Shown here piece by piece: positions 53,866 to 63,569 of a DNA stretch of 64,000 nucleotides. This stretch comes from Bacteroidales bacterium (lineage in GTDB: Bacteria > Bacteroidota > Bacteroidia > Bacteroidales > P3), in assembly GCA_017962545.1 (NCBI GenBank), contig JAGCVD010000014.1, positions 39,726-103,725 on the forward strand, given 5' to 3'. The translations under genes were made by a program, and so were the position numbers. The notes under the pieces are model-generated. The model made no database searches and was not told the origin of the DNA. It saw only the letters and a program-made list of their open reading frames with translations. Numbering within the stretch: the first letter of the stretch is position 1; every line of letters begins with the position of its first letter.

Positions 53866-55366
53866 TTCTCAAATAATTGAGCAGATTGTCGATGCTGACG
53901 CGCTCCTGCTGCATGGTGTCGCGGTGACGCACGGTGACGCTGTTGTCGTTGAGCGTGTCGTTGTCCACGGTGATGCAGAAGGGGGTGCCGATGGCGTCCT
54001 GACGGCGGTAGCGGCGGCCGATGGCGTCTTTCTCGTCGTACTGCACCATCATCTCGGGCATGAGCAGATGCTGTATCTCGCGGGCTTTCTCGGGCAGGCC
54101 GTCCTTCTTCACCAGCGGCAGCACGGCAGCCTTGTAGGGAGCCAGACGTGTGGGCAGCGAGAGCACGGTGCGGGTGCTGCCGTCCTCGAGGGTTTCTTCC
54201 TTCAGCGCGTGGCTGAAGACGGCCAGGAACATGCGGTCGACACCGATAGAGGTCTCGATGACGTAGGGCGTGTAGCTCTCGTTGAGCTCGGGGTCGAAGT
54301 ACTGCAGCTTCTTGCCGCTGAATTCGCTGTGGCGAGAGAGGTCGAAGTCGGTGCGGCTGTGGATACCCTCGAGCTCCTTGAAGCCGAATGGGAAGCGGAA
54401 CTCGATGTCGGTGGCGGCGTTGGCGTAGTGGGCCAGCTTCTCGTGGTCGTGGAAGCGGTAGCACTCGGCCGGGATGCCCAGCGCCTGGTGCCACTGCATA
54501 CGTTCCTCTTTCCAGTGCTTGAACCACTCGAGCTCGGTTCCAGGACGCACGAAGAACTGCATTTCCATCTGCTCGAACTCGCGCATGCGGAAGATGAACT
54601 GGCGGGCGACAATCTCGTTGCGGAAGGCTTTGCCTATCTGGGCGATGCCGAAGGGAACCTTCATGCGGCCGCTCTTCTGCACGTTGAGGAAGTTGACGAA
54701 GATGCCCTGTGCCGTCTCGGGACGCAGGTATAGGGTGTCGCTGTCGTCGATGACGGAGCCCATCTTTGTGGCGAACATCAAATTGAACTGGCGCACGTCG
54801 GTCCAGTTGCGGGTGCCGCTGATGGGGCAGACAATCTCGAGGTCGAGGATGAGCTGTTTCAGGCCGTCGAGGTCGTTGGCGTTCATCAGCTCGGCAAAGC
54901 GTGTGTGTATCTCGTCAATCTTCTTCTGGTGTTCGAGCACACGCTGGTTGGTGGCGCGGAACTGAGCCTCGTCGAAGCTCTCGCCCCAGCGTTTGCGGCC
55001 TTTCTCGACTTCCTTCTCGATTTTCTCCTCCATCTTGGCGATATGGTCCTCGATGAGCACGTCGGCGCGGTAGCGCTTCTTGCTGTCGCGGTTGTCAATG
55101 AGGGGGTCGTTGAAGGCGTCGACGTGGCCGGAGGCCTTCCAGATGCGGGGGTGCATGAAGATGGCACTGTCGAGACCCACGATGTTCTCGTGCATCTGCA
55201 CCATCGCCTGCCACCAATACTGCTTGATATTGTTCTTCAGCTCCACGCCCAGCTGGCCGTAGTCGTAGACGGCGGCGAGGCCGTCGTAGATTTCCGAGCT
55301 CGGAAACACGAAGCCATACTCTTTGGCGTGAGCCACCACTTTGGTGAAATCCATTTGATTAGCCAT
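53861..55366 (-). CDS. glyS: Glycine-tRNA ligase (single-chain, dimeric type)
   Basis: 501-residue class II aminoacyl-tRNA synthetase. Motif 2 lies in GIAQIGKAFRNEIVARQFIF with the following REFEQMEMQFFVRPG. Motif 3 appears in ETSIGVDRMFLAVFSHAL. Subdomains LYLRPETAQGIFVNF and FFNVMF-like FNLMFATKMG are typical of the eukaryote/archaea-like alpha2 enzyme rather than the alpha2beta2 type. The C-terminal anticodon-binding domain covers about 390-501 (RLAPYKAAVLPLVKKDGLPE). The start at 55366 is supported by MANQMDFTKVVAHAKEYGFV. Confidence 0.95.
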   Translation of the reverse strand: MANQMDFTKVVAHAKEYGFVFPSSEIYDGLAAVYDYGQLGVELKNNIKQYWWQAMVQMHENIVGLDSAIFMHPRIWKASGHVDAFNDPLIDNRDSKKRYRADVLIEDHIAKMEEKIEKEVEKGRKRWGESFDEAQFRATNQRVLEHQKKIDEIHTRFAELMNANDLDGLKQLILDLEIVCPISGTRNWTDVRQFNLMFATKMGSVIDDSDTLYLRPETAQGIFVNFLNVQKSGRMKVPFGIAQIGKAFRNEIVARQFIFRMREFEQMEMQFFVRPGTELEWFKHWKEERMQWHQALGIPAECYRFHDHEKLAHYANAATDIEFRFPFGFKELEGIHSRTDFDLSRHSEFSGKKLQYFDPELNESYTPYVIETSIGVDRMFLAVFSHALKEETLEDGSTRTVLSLPTRLAPYKAAVLPLVKKDGLPEKAREIQHLLMPEMMVQYDEKDAIGRRYRRQDAIGTPFCITVDNDTLNDNSVTVRHRDTMQQERVSIDNLLNYLRK

Positions 55367-55394
55367 AATGATATCTTTGTTTTTATATTTTTCG

Positions 55395-55442
55395 TAAAAT
55401 TAAATAACGCCCGTTGACAAGTAATATTGTACAACGGGCGTT
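55395..55442 (-). terminator. Hairpin terminator after the MacB-type permease gene
   Basis: AACGCCCGTTG (55406-55416) pairs perfectly with CAACGGGCGTT (55432-55442). On the minus strand it is followed by ATTTAATTTT and lies 21 bases past the permease stop; a T run also follows on the plus strand, so it may work both ways. Confidence 0.7.
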
Positions 55443-55463
55443 TTTCTTGTACATATTCCGGTC

Positions 55464-56675
55464 CTACTCGTAGCGTAGGGCCTGTATAGGGTCGAGGTCG
55501 GCAGCTCGGCGTGCTGGATACCAGCCGAAGAAGATGCCGACGAGGGTGCATACGAGGAAAGAGGTGAGTATGGCTGAGCCGTTGAGCACGAAGGGCAGTT
55601 GTTCGATAAAGGCCGAAGCGATGGCATAGATAACGAGGCCCGAGAGGATGCCGATTAGTCCTCCGGCAAGGCTTAGCACCACACTTTCACTTAGGAACTG
55701 CATGAGGATGTTTCTGCGGCGTGCGCCGAGGGCTTTGCGGAGGCCTATCTCGCGTGTGCGTTCGGTGACGGTGACGTACATGATGTTCATGATGCCCACG
55801 CCGCCTACGATAAGGGAGATGCCGGCAATGAGCGATAGGATGAGCACCACGATGTTCAGCACGCCGGAGAGCTGATCCATTGTCTCACTCTGCACTTCAA
55901 TCTCGAAGTCATCCTCGTCTTCGGGCTGTAGACCATGGTATATGCGAAGAATCTGGCGTACTTCCTCGACGGCGTGGTCGTTGTCGGAAGATGGGGCTGC
56001 CGCCATTGAGATTTGGTCAATGGCGGTTTTGCCAAGCAGGCGTTTCTGCAGGGTAGAGTAGGGGATGATGATTAGGTTGTTGAAGTCGTAGTTGAACTGT
56101 TTCTCGCGAGGTTGCAATATGCCGATAACAAGCAGCGGCACATTGCCGCAGCGAATAGTCTTGCCTAATGGCTCCTCGCCGTCGCTGAAAAGTTTCTCTA
56201 CGACCGTCTGTCCTATGAGGCACACTTTGGCTATGGAACGTACGTCACCTTCGTCAAACATTGCGCCGCGGGCGATATTCATGCCATTCAGTTCAAGGCA
56301 ATGTTCATTGCCACCAGCAACCATAGCGCTATGACTATTGTTGCCGTAGACAATAGGGGATGTTGTATTCAGGTCGGGTGATATATGCTTTATCGTGCGG
56401 CAGTTGTCGCGTAGCGCTATGTAGTCGCTCTCCTCCAATGTGTGCGCGACACGCCATGAGCCGCCGTCGCGTTCCCATTTCTCGCGCACGTTGATGACGT
56501 TGGTGCCAATCGACGAAAAGACATTGTCCATGTAGTGCGTGAGACTGCTTCCAAGGCTCATCATGATGATTACCGACGATATGCCGATGATGATGCCGAG
56601 CATGGTGAGGAAGGTGCGCGTGCGGTTCCGCATCAGCGCCTTGAGGGCCAGTTTTATGGTGTCGAGGATGAGCAT
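55464..56675 (-). CDS. MacB-type ABC transporter permease (FtsX-like)
   Basis: 403 residues: one N-terminal membrane helix (FLTMLGIIIGISSVIIMMSL), a periplasmic MacB_PCD domain (about 45-250) and three C-terminal helices of the FtsX domain (VVLILSLIAGISLIVGGVGI; VVLSLAGGLIGILSGLVIYA; LTSFLVCTLVGIFFGWYPA). The coupling loop VTERTREIGLRKALGARRR is characteristic. With the ATPase, adaptor and TolC genes upstream it forms a tripartite efflux pump acting on periplasmic substrates. It ends with the usual ARRAADLDPIQALRYE. Confidence 0.93.
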   Translation of the reverse strand: MLILDTIKLALKALMRNRTRTFLTMLGIIIGISSVIIMMSLGSSLTHYMDNVFSSIGTNVINVREKWERDGGSWRVAHTLEESDYIALRDNCRTIKHISPDLNTTSPIVYGNNSHSAMVAGGNEHCLELNGMNIARGAMFDEGDVRSIAKVCLIGQTVVEKLFSDGEEPLGKTIRCGNVPLLVIGILQPREKQFNYDFNNLIIIPYSTLQKRLLGKTAIDQISMAAAPSSDNDHAVEEVRQILRIYHGLQPEDEDDFEIEVQSETMDQLSGVLNIVVLILSLIAGISLIVGGVGIMNIMYVTVTERTREIGLRKALGARRRNILMQFLSESVVLSLAGGLIGILSGLVIYAIASAFIEQLPFVLNGSAILTSFLVCTLVGIFFGWYPARRAADLDPIQALRYE

Positions 56676-56685
56676 TCTTGTATGG

Positions 56686-57408
56686 TTATAGATTATTGGC
56701 CAGCTGTTCTTCGGCTGAGATTGGTATGTTGGCGCGGTCTTCTACTATGCGGCCATCGCGGAGGCGTATGATGCGTGTGGTGAATGCGGCTATATCGGGC
56801 TCATGGGTCACGAAGACTATGGTCTTGCCTTGTGCGTGGAGTTTCTGGAAGATGGACATGATCTCATAGCTGGTGCGTGTGTCGAGGTTTCCTGTGGCTT
56901 CGTCGGCAAGGATAAGCACGGGGTCTGTGGTTAAGGCACGGGCGATGGCTACACGTTGCTGCTGGCCACCAGAGAGTTGTGACGAGGTGTGTTCCATCCT
57001 GTTCTCCAACCCCACCATGCGAAGGGATTCCTCGGCTCTCTGGCGGCGTTCGCGTCCACCTATATGACGGTTGTAGAAAAGTGGCAGCTCTACGTTCTCG
57101 AGTGCAGTGGTTCGTGGCAGGAGGTTATAGCTCTGGAAGACGAAACCTATCTTGCGGTTGCGGATAGAGGCGAGCTGGTCGTCATCCATCATCTGCACAT
57201 CTTCACCGTCCAACCGATAAATGCCTGATGTTGGCGTATCGAGACAGCCTAAGAGGTTGAGCAATGTGCTCTTGCCACTGCCAGAGGTTCCCATGATGCT
57301 GACAAACTCGCCGGGGGTGATGCTGAAGCTCACGTCGTCAAGCGCATGTACGGTCTCGCTGCCGACCAAGAAGTCGCGATGCAGATGCTCTATGTCAATG
57401 ATATTCAT
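56686..57408 (-). CDS. MacB/LolD-type ABC transporter ATPase
   Basis: 240 residues. Walker A is [17 protein letters not shown]-loop [10 protein letters not shown], signature [15 protein letters not shown], Walker [15 protein letters not shown] and H-loop [10 protein letters not shown]. The type is that of MacB-like mechanotransmission transporters, in which ATP hydrolysis moves the periplasmic domain. It is encoded 10 bases upstream of its permease. Confidence 0.95.
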   Translation of the reverse strand: MNIIDIEHLHRDFLVGSETVHALDDVSFSITPGEFVSIMGTSGSGKSTLLNLLGCLDTPTSGIYRLDGEDVQMMDDDQLASIRNRKIGFVFQSYNLLPRTTALENVELPLFYNRHIGGRERRQRAEESLRMVGLENRMEHTSSQLSGGQQQRVAIARALTTDPVLILADEATGNLDTRTSYEIMSIFQKLHAQGKTIVFVTHEPDIAAFTTRIIRLRDGRIVEDRANIPISAEEQLANNL

Positions 57409-57427
57409 TCTAACCTAACATTCCTCA

Positions 57428-58582
57428 TTAGAACATCATCTCATTGCGGGCGGCACGCTGACTTATCACGTCGACAAGACTGCTGACTACGGTGTCGCCT
57501 TCAGCTATACCGCTTGTGACAATGGCGCTCACTTTGGTGCGTGCACCGAGAGTTACCTCTACTTGCTGCAGGTGTTTACCGTTCTTAATCCATAGGTAGT
57601 TGTGCTCTTTGTTCCGCTCAACAGTATCTAAGGTGTACCCTTCGTGAGCCATCGATGCAATCATTTCTGCATCAGGGTTTATGAGTGTGGCGTAATATGG
57701 GATTTTGAGGCCGGAAGCACGTTGCACGACAATAGTGACGCTGGCTGTCATGCCGGGGAACAGTTTCTCGTCAGGATTGTGGGCATTGATTATGACGACA
57801 TAAGTGACCACGTTGTTGTTGGTCTGCGGCTCCATGCGTATCTGTGACACTACTCCGTGGAACTCGTCATCGGGGTAGGCGTCTACTTTGAAGTTCACCT
57901 CCTCGCCGGTGTGCACCAATCCGATGTCGGCCTCGTCGACGCGGGCTTCCACCTGCATCTCGGTCATATTCATTGCTATAGTGAAGAGGTTGGGGACACT
58001 GTAGGCACCTTGCACCGTCTGCCCCTCTTCAACCTGCTTGCTGATAATGATGCCGTCGATAGGAGAATAGATCTCGGCATAACGCAGCTGGGTGACGGCG
58101 TTGTCGTAGTTGGCCTTTGCTGTGATAAGGTGGTTTTTGGCCTGTTCGAGCTGAGCTTCTGCTTGGTCGTATTCCTGTTGCGTGGCAGCCTTTTTGTTGT
58201 AGAGGGTCTTTATGCGGTCGTAGTCTTTCTGTGCCAGATCACGCTGGCTGGTGGCTACCGACATATTGGCACGGTTCACATTGACCTGCTCCTGCAGCAG
58301 TGATTTGTCAAGCTCGGCCAGCAGGTCGCCCTTCTTCACGGTGCTGTTGTAGTCAACATATAGTTTTTTCACTATGCCGCTCACCTGGGTGCCCACAGTC
58401 ACCTTGTAAACAGGCTGTACCACGCCTGTGGCTGTTACGGTCTGTATGATTTCGCCGATGGCGACGGTCTCGGTGTCAATCAGGTAGCGGCAGCCTTTCT
58501 TGCGTCCGAATAGTGCCAGAAGTATAACAATGACAATGATGCCGGCAAGCACCCATAGCCATATATGTTTTCTCTTTTTCAT
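57428..58582 (-). CDS. Efflux periplasmic adaptor (MacA/HlyD family)
   Basis: 384 residues, one N-terminal membrane helix (HIWLWVLAGIIVIVILLALF), lipoyl-like halves (QTVTATGVVQPVYKVTVGTQ; EIYSPIDGIIISKQVEEGQT) around a long alpha-hairpin (VNVNRANMSVATSQRDLAQK) and a beta-barrel/membrane-proximal domain. It bridges the inner-membrane permease and the TolC-like channel. It is 2 bases from the TolC gene upstream and 19 bases from the ATPase downstream. Confidence 0.94.
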   Translation of the reverse strand: MKKRKHIWLWVLAGIIVIVILLALFGRKKGCRYLIDTETVAIGEIIQTVTATGVVQPVYKVTVGTQVSGIVKKLYVDYNSTVKKGDLLAELDKSLLQEQVNVNRANMSVATSQRDLAQKDYDRIKTLYNKKAATQQEYDQAEAQLEQAKNHLITAKANYDNAVTQLRYAEIYSPIDGIIISKQVEEGQTVQGAYSVPNLFTIAMNMTEMQVEARVDEADIGLVHTGEEVNFKVDAYPDDEFHGVVSQIRMEPQTNNNVVTYVVIINAHNPDEKLFPGMTASVTIVVQRASGLKIPYYATLINPDAEMIASMAHEGYTLDTVERNKEHNYLWIKNGKHLQQVEVTLGARTKVSAIVTSGIAEGDTVVSSLVDVISQRAARNEMMF

Positions 58583-58583
58583 A

Positions 58584-59867
58584 TTAGAGTTTTATTTCTT
58601 TTCCTGTATAGATATCCAGTTGTTTCTCTGCCAGCAGGTAGCTGTACTTGTTCTGCAGGTAGTCGTTGAGCGCCGAGAGGTAGCGGTCCTGCTGCTGGAG
58701 GAGTTCCACTGTGGTCACGGCGCCCTCGGCGTATTTCAGCACATAGACCTCATAGCTGGCGCGGTAGGCCTCGCAGAGGGCTTCGCTGGCGCGGTAGCGG
58801 TTCAGGGCCTGCTGTGTGTTGAGATAGAGTTCGTCGAGTTGGCCCTCGAGGTCAATGAGTGTCTGTTGGTGCTGTAACTCGGCTTGCTGCAGGGCTATCT
58901 TGCTCTGCTTGTATTGGGTGATGTTGCTTCCTTGGTTGAAAATGGGGATGTTCAGGCCCAAGGTGAGCGAGGTGTTGTCGCCGAAGGTGGTGCCGGACGA
59001 GCCGTCGGTGTTGGGCATCCACTGGCCGCCGTAGCCTGCATTGAGGCTGAGGGTAGGCATGAACGAGCTTTCGGCAAGGCGTACATTCAGGCGTGCCAGA
59101 CTGACATCCATGGCGCTAATCTGCCAGTCGGGCATCGAGCGTTGTGCTTGTACCAGCACGCTGTCTCGCAGGGGGAGCATACGGTCGGTGGCCCGCAGGG
59201 TGTCATCGGTCGGCACCACATCAATGGGGGTGTTGAGATCCATGCTGAGGAGGGTGGCCAACGTCATGCGGTTGTCCTCGATGGTAATCTGGGTGTTGTC
59301 CAGTTCTGCCTGTGCCGAAGTATAGCTTGCTTCAAGCAGTAGGTAGTCGCTCTCCAGTATACGTCCTACCTGATACTTTACTTCGCCCTCGAGTTGTTGT
59401 TGGTGGCTGGTCTCGAGCACCTCCTGCTGGTAAGAGAGTTTCTCACGGTTCATCAGGATGGTCAGGTAGGCCTGCACGATTTGGATGTCGATGCTGTTCT
59501 CGGTCTGCTGCACCTTGAGAGCGCTCTGTTCGTTGCTGAGGCGGCTCTGCTGCAGAGAACGTAAGTTTGAGAGGCCGCTGAAAAGCGTCAGGCTGCCGTT
59601 TATGCCGTACTGAGTGTTGCTGGTCGACTGTCCGTCCCAAGACCATCCTTGTGAGGCCGACGCGCTGACCGATGGGAGGAAGCGCATCTTGGCGCCAGTC
59701 AAGCTTACATCCGAAGATTCTTTGTTTAGCAGAGCTGTCTGTACCTGAAGGTTGTGTTGGTGAGCGTAGCGCAAGCAACTGTCGAGCGTCATGCGCACCG
59801 TGTCTTGTGCTGTCGTTGTGCCCGCTACGGCGGTTAATAGTATGAATAATAAATTCTTGTAATTCAT
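58584..59867 (-). CDS. TolC family outer-membrane channel
   Basis: 427 residues: signal peptide MNYKNLLFILLTAVAGTTTAQ and two OEP repeats of long helices (VQTALLNKESSDVSLTGAKM; QLEGEVKYQVGRILESDYLL) with barrel strands (SLTLFSGLSNLRSLQQSRLS; TSLTLGLNIPIFNQGSNITQ). It forms the trimeric exit duct of the efflux pump encoded just downstream. As first gene of the four-gene efflux set, its upstream 47-base gap to the kinase gene may hold a promoter, though no consensus is seen. Confidence 0.93.
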   Translation of the reverse strand: MNYKNLLFILLTAVAGTTTAQDTVRMTLDSCLRYAHQHNLQVQTALLNKESSDVSLTGAKMRFLPSVSASASQGWSWDGQSTSNTQYGINGSLTLFSGLSNLRSLQQSRLSNEQSALKVQQTENSIDIQIVQAYLTILMNREKLSYQQEVLETSHQQQLEGEVKYQVGRILESDYLLLEASYTSAQAELDNTQITIEDNRMTLATLLSMDLNTPIDVVPTDDTLRATDRMLPLRDSVLVQAQRSMPDWQISAMDVSLARLNVRLAESSFMPTLSLNAGYGGQWMPNTDGSSGTTFGDNTSLTLGLNIPIFNQGSNITQYKQSKIALQQAELQHQQTLIDLEGQLDELYLNTQQALNRYRASEALCEAYRASYEVYVLKYAEGAVTTVELLQQQDRYLSALNDYLQNKYSYLLAEKQLDIYTGKEIKL

Positions 59868-59914
59868 AATTTGATATTAGTACAAGTTGCAGGGGAAAAC
59901 TTGCATGAAGGGTG

Positions 59915-61372
59915 TTATTTTTTTCGCAGCACGATGCGGAAGCAGGATCCCTGTCCCGGAATGCTGTATTTCAGGTAGAGGCGTCCGCGGTGGTACTGGT
60001 TAATGATGCGGCGGGCCAGCGGCAATCCGAGACCCCAGCCGCGGCTCTTGGTGGTGAAGCCGCTGTCGAAGATGCGGCGCTGCACCTCGCGGTTCATGCC
60101 GCGCCCAGTGTCGCTGATGTCCAGGTATATCTTGCGGGCATCCTGCGAGGCCACGATGGTGACGGTGCCCTCGCCTTCCATAGCGTCGATGGCGTTTTTG
60201 CAGAGGTTCTCAATGACCCACTGGAACAGGTATCCGTTCAGTGGTGCCAAGAAAGTCTCGCCTTCGGGGAAGGTGACGTTAAAGTGTATGCGTCGCGGCG
60301 AACGGCTTTGCAGGTAGCTGATGGCTGCCAGCGTGGCTTCGCGCACATCGTCCTCCTTGAGCTCAGGAATGGAACCTATTTTGGAGAAGCGCCGTGTGAT
60401 GGTCTCCAGACGATGCAGGTCTTTCTCCACCTCGGCGGCGTATTGCGGAGTGAATTCTTTGTCGCGTAGATATTCCACCCAACCGGTGAGCGACGACAGT
60501 GGCGTGCCCAGCTGGTGGGCCGTTTCTTTGGCCAGACCGACCCAGATGCGGTTCTGCTCGGCAGTGCGGGCTGTGCGGAAGAGGAAGTAACTGACGATAA
60601 TCAGCACCGCGGCGATGAAGAGGTAAAACAGCGGCACCCAGCGCAACTCTTTCAATAGCGGCGTGGTGGCATAGTAGACGTAACTCAGGCCGCCGGAGGG
60701 CAGGATAACCTCGATGGGGTCGTTGCTCCAGTCGAAGTGGCCTATAGAGGCACTGTCGATGTTGCCGTAGGCGATGACATGGGCGCGTGTGCTGTCGACG
60801 ATGACCACGGGCACGAGCACTGAGTTCTGTGTAATGTCGCTGAGGAACGACTGCGTGAAGCTCTCCAGCACCTCGCGCAGACGGGTGTAGTATTCCGACT
60901 CTTTATAGTAGAGCGTCATGCGCATGCCCCAGAGGTTGTAGTCGAAGGGTGGGTTCTGGCTGTATTCCTCGAGCAGCGCTCCCTCGAGTTTCTGACCGGC
61001 GAGTTCCTGCGGCACACTGATGATGCTGTCGCGTGCGGTGGTGATGATGATGGGCGTGCGGCTGCTGTCGACGATGTAGTTGACGTAGCGCAGGCTGAAG
61101 CCCATATCGGTGCCCAGGTCGGGGTCGGCAAACGACTGCAGGATATCGGTGTAAAGCTCCATTTTGCGGTGTTCGTCGAGGGTGGCCTCCTGGAAGAACT
61201 GCTGTGTGGCGGCGGCCAGTTCGTTGCGTTGTCCAATGGCGCTGGCCCAGAGGCGCACCTTGGCTTCTTCGCTCTGGCGCACCTGCGTGGCTACGCGGCG
61301 CACCTGCCACAGTGCCAACAGCGCCAGCACGATGGTCAGGGACAGGAGGATGTATTTAAGTCGATTTTTCAT
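59915..61372 (-). CDS. Membrane sensor histidine kinase
   Basis: 485 residues. Two membrane segments (about 8-20 and 240-260) flank a periplasmic domain of about 215 residues with no family I recognise. The cytoplasmic part has the phospho-acceptor His in AKETAHQLGTPLSSL (His286 by my count), N-box VIENLCKNAIDAM and G-boxes DISDTGRGM and GWGLGLPLARRI. There is no HAMP motif that I can see and no adjacent response regulator. Its start overlaps the LolC/E-like gene by ATGA, and the TolC efflux set follows, so it may sense envelope state (inference). Confidence 0.92.
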   Translation of the reverse strand: MKNRLKYILLSLTIVLALLALWQVRRVATQVRQSEEAKVRLWASAIGQRNELAAATQQFFQEATLDEHRKMELYTDILQSFADPDLGTDMGFSLRYVNYIVDSSRTPIIITTARDSIISVPQELAGQKLEGALLEEYSQNPPFDYNLWGMRMTLYYKESEYYTRLREVLESFTQSFLSDITQNSVLVPVVIVDSTRAHVIAYGNIDSASIGHFDWSNDPIEVILPSGGLSYVYYATTPLLKELRWVPLFYLFIAAVLIIVSYFLFRTARTAEQNRIWVGLAKETAHQLGTPLSSLTGWVEYLRDKEFTPQYAAEVEKDLHRLETITRRFSKIGSIPELKEDDVREATLAAISYLQSRSPRRIHFNVTFPEGETFLAPLNGYLFQWVIENLCKNAIDAMEGEGTVTIVASQDARKIYLDISDTGRGMNREVQRRIFDSGFTTKSRGWGLGLPLARRIINQYHRGRLYLKYSIPGQGSCFRIVLRKK

Positions 61373-62613
61373 TTCTCAACTCTCATGGTATTGGCGGGGC
61401 TGATGCGGCTGATGCTTGCTGTGGGCAGCAGCAACGCCAGCAGGCATACCGCCAGAGTCCCTAGGCTGACGGCAATATACACCCATGGGTCGATGAGCAC
61501 GGGCACATGGCTCATCGAGTAGCTCTCGGGGTCAAGGCGCACCAGCTGCCAGTGCCGCTGCGCCAGACTCAGCAGCAACGCCACGGCGTCGCCGATGGCG
61601 ATGCCCAGCAGCATCAGTCGTGTGGCTTTGAGCAGGAAGATGTGGCGTACAGAAATATTGGTGGCGCCCAGAGCTTTCAGTAGTCCTATGGTGGCGCTCT
61701 TCTCGAAAATCATGATGAGCAGCGCCGACACAATGGCTACGGCCGACACAAGGCACATGATGGCCAAGATGAGCGTGATGTTGGTGTTCAGCAGGTCAAG
61801 CCACGAGAAGAGGGCAGGGTGTGCCTGGGTGATGGTGGTCAGCCGCAGGTCGATGGGTAGTTGTGTCGACACCTCAGCAGCTATAGTCTCCAGATGGCGG
61901 TAGTCGTTGGCCAACAGTTCGTATCCGCCTACTTGCATGCTGTCCCATCCATTGAGACGCTGCACGGTGGACAGGCTACCGACGACATAGAGTTCGTCCA
62001 TCTCGGTGAGGTCGGTGTTGTAGATACCGCTGACGGTAAAGGCCCTCGAACGGTAAGTGCCGTCGACGACAGCATTGGAGCCAGCGGTACCCCCCTGCCA
62101 GAAATAGGTGCGCATCTTGTCACCCACCTTCAGTTTTAGCTTAGAGGCTATAGTGCTGGAGATAAGCACCTCGTTGGGTGTGGCGAACAGGTGGCCGTCA
62201 ATGAGGCAGGCATGATAGAATGCGGTGTCGTAATCGTCGCTGAGGCCGCGCATCATGATGCCGTAGATTTGCTCGTCGGTCTTCACCATGCCGCCTTTGG
62301 TGGCGAAAGTCTGCACATGACGCACACCCGACACCTTTTTTATCCGTAGCACCAGATTGCTGTCAATGCTGACAGGCGTCTCGGTATAGGTGTTGACGGC
62401 ATCGTAGGCCGTCACGGTGATGTGGCTTCCGAACCCCACCACCTTCTCGGTGATGTCCTGCTGGAAGCCGCGCAGTATGCTGACGGCCATCACCATGACC
62501 ACCACGCCGAGGGCTATGCCCACCATAGCAATGGTCGACAGTGGTCCCGAGAAACCACTGTCGACGCCCCGTCGCGGCATGAAGCGCTGTGCTATGAACC
62601 GCTCGAAAGACAA
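61369..62613 (-). CDS. Lipoprotein-releasing system permease (LolC/LolE-like)
   Basis: 414 residues: a first membrane helix (IAMVGIALGVVVMVMAVSIL), a periplasmic MacB_PCD-like domain and three FtsX helices toward the C-terminus (LILAIMCLVSAVAIVSALLI). The N-terminal ERFIAQRFMPRRG and the GATNISVRHIFLLKATRLML coupling region fit LolC/E, which extract lipoproteins from the inner membrane. The matching LolD ATPase is not adjacent; the ATPase at 56.7 kb belongs to the Mac set by position. The gene follows tpiA with no intervening base. Confidence 0.9.
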   Translation of the reverse strand: MSFERFIAQRFMPRRGVDSGFSGPLSTIAMVGIALGVVVMVMAVSILRGFQQDITEKVVGFGSHITVTAYDAVNTYTETPVSIDSNLVLRIKKVSGVRHVQTFATKGGMVKTDEQIYGIMMRGLSDDYDTAFYHACLIDGHLFATPNEVLISSTIASKLKLKVGDKMRTYFWQGGTAGSNAVVDGTYRSRAFTVSGIYNTDLTEMDELYVVGSLSTVQRLNGWDSMQVGGYELLANDYRHLETIAAEVSTQLPIDLRLTTITQAHPALFSWLDLLNTNITLILAIMCLVSAVAIVSALLIMIFEKSATIGLLKALGATNISVRHIFLLKATRLMLLGIAIGDAVALLLSLAQRHWQLVRLDPESYSMSHVPVLIDPWVYIAVSLGTLAVCLLALLLPTASISRISPANTMRVEK

Positions 62614-63375
62614 TTAGAAAGCTGTGATAATTCCCATGAAGTCCTTGGCCTTCAGCGAGGCGCCGCCGATGAGGCCGCCGTCGACGTCAGGGTTGGCGAA
62701 GAGTTCCTTGGCGTTGCTGGGTTTGCAGCTGCCGCCGTAGAGGATGCTGATTTCGTCGGCCACCTCCTTGCCATACTTGTCGGTCAGTAGTCTACGGATG
62801 TGAGCGTGCATTTCCTGAGCCTGCTCGGCGGTGGCAGTCTTGCCGGTGCCGATGGCCCACACGGGTTCGTAGGCGATAATCACCTGCTGTATTTGCTCGG
62901 CGTTGAGATGGAAGAGGCCTTGCTCTACCTGTGTCTTCACCACGTCGAACTGCTTGTTGGCCTCACGTTCCTTGAGAACCTCGCCTACGCAGACGATGGG
63001 TTTCAGATTGTGTGCCAGCAGTTGGTTTACCTTGGCAGCCACCAGCGCGTCGGTCTCGTGGTAGTAGGCGCGGCGCTCCGAGTGACCCACAATGCAGTAG
63101 TCAATCTCGCAGCTCTCCAGCATCTTGGCGCTCACCTCGCCAGTGTAGGCGCCTTCTTCTTTGTCGCTGACATTCTGAGCGCCGACCATGAAGTAACTGT
63201 CGTTGGCGTAGTCGCTGGCCATCTCAATGTATGGGAACGGAGGACATACGATTACCTGCTCATCGCGGGGCAGTTCCACTTTCTCAAGCTCGCTCATCAA
63301 CTCGTCGAGCAACTCATCGGCTTCCTGAAAAGTGAGGTTCATCTTCCAGTTGCCGGCAACGATATGTTTTCTCAT
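62614..63375 (-). CDS. tpiA: Triosephosphate isomerase
   Basis: 253-residue glycolytic enzyme interconverting DHAP and glyceraldehyde 3-phosphate. Catalytic residues are visible: Lys in AGNWKMNLT, His in [11 protein letters not shown], Glu in [15 protein letters not shown]; the phosphate loop is [12 protein letters not shown]. The start at 63375 gives [13 protein letters not shown]; an upstream extension to 63438 has no TIM character. Divergent from serC, with a 194-base gap holding promoter-like motifs. Confidence 0.97.
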   Translation of the reverse strand: MRKHIVAGNWKMNLTFQEADELLDELMSELEKVELPRDEQVIVCPPFPYIEMASDYANDSYFMVGAQNVSDKEEGAYTGEVSAKMLESCEIDYCIVGHSERRAYYHETDALVAAKVNQLLAHNLKPIVCVGEVLKEREANKQFDVVKTQVEQGLFHLNAEQIQQVIIAYEPVWAIGTGKTATAEQAQEMHAHIRRLLTDKYGKEVADEISILYGGSCKPSNAKELFANPDVDGGLIGGASLKAKDFMGIITAF

Positions 63376-63468
63376 AATGCTGTATTTTTTGAATTTTATT
63401 TTATCTAAACGTTGAGGGCCTTGTTTTATTGTCTTCAAGATGTATTTTTTACAAATGATTAAAATAAT

Positions 63469-63499
63469 TTTGTTTATTCAAATTTAAAGAGTATCTTTG
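63469..63499 (+). promoter_or_regulatory. Bacteroidetes-type promoter of serC
   Basis: TTTG at 63469-63472, 19-base spacer, TATCTTTG at 63492-63499. The leader to the serC ATG is about 65 bases. A minus-strand TAAATTTG at 63486-63479 within it could be the -7 box for tpiA, which would make the two promoters overlap. Confidence 0.72.
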
Positions 63500-63569
63500 C
63501 AGATACATATCCCCAAGTGACGATTGATGTAATTAATTTAATATAAACCTTTTAAAACAAAAAACAACA

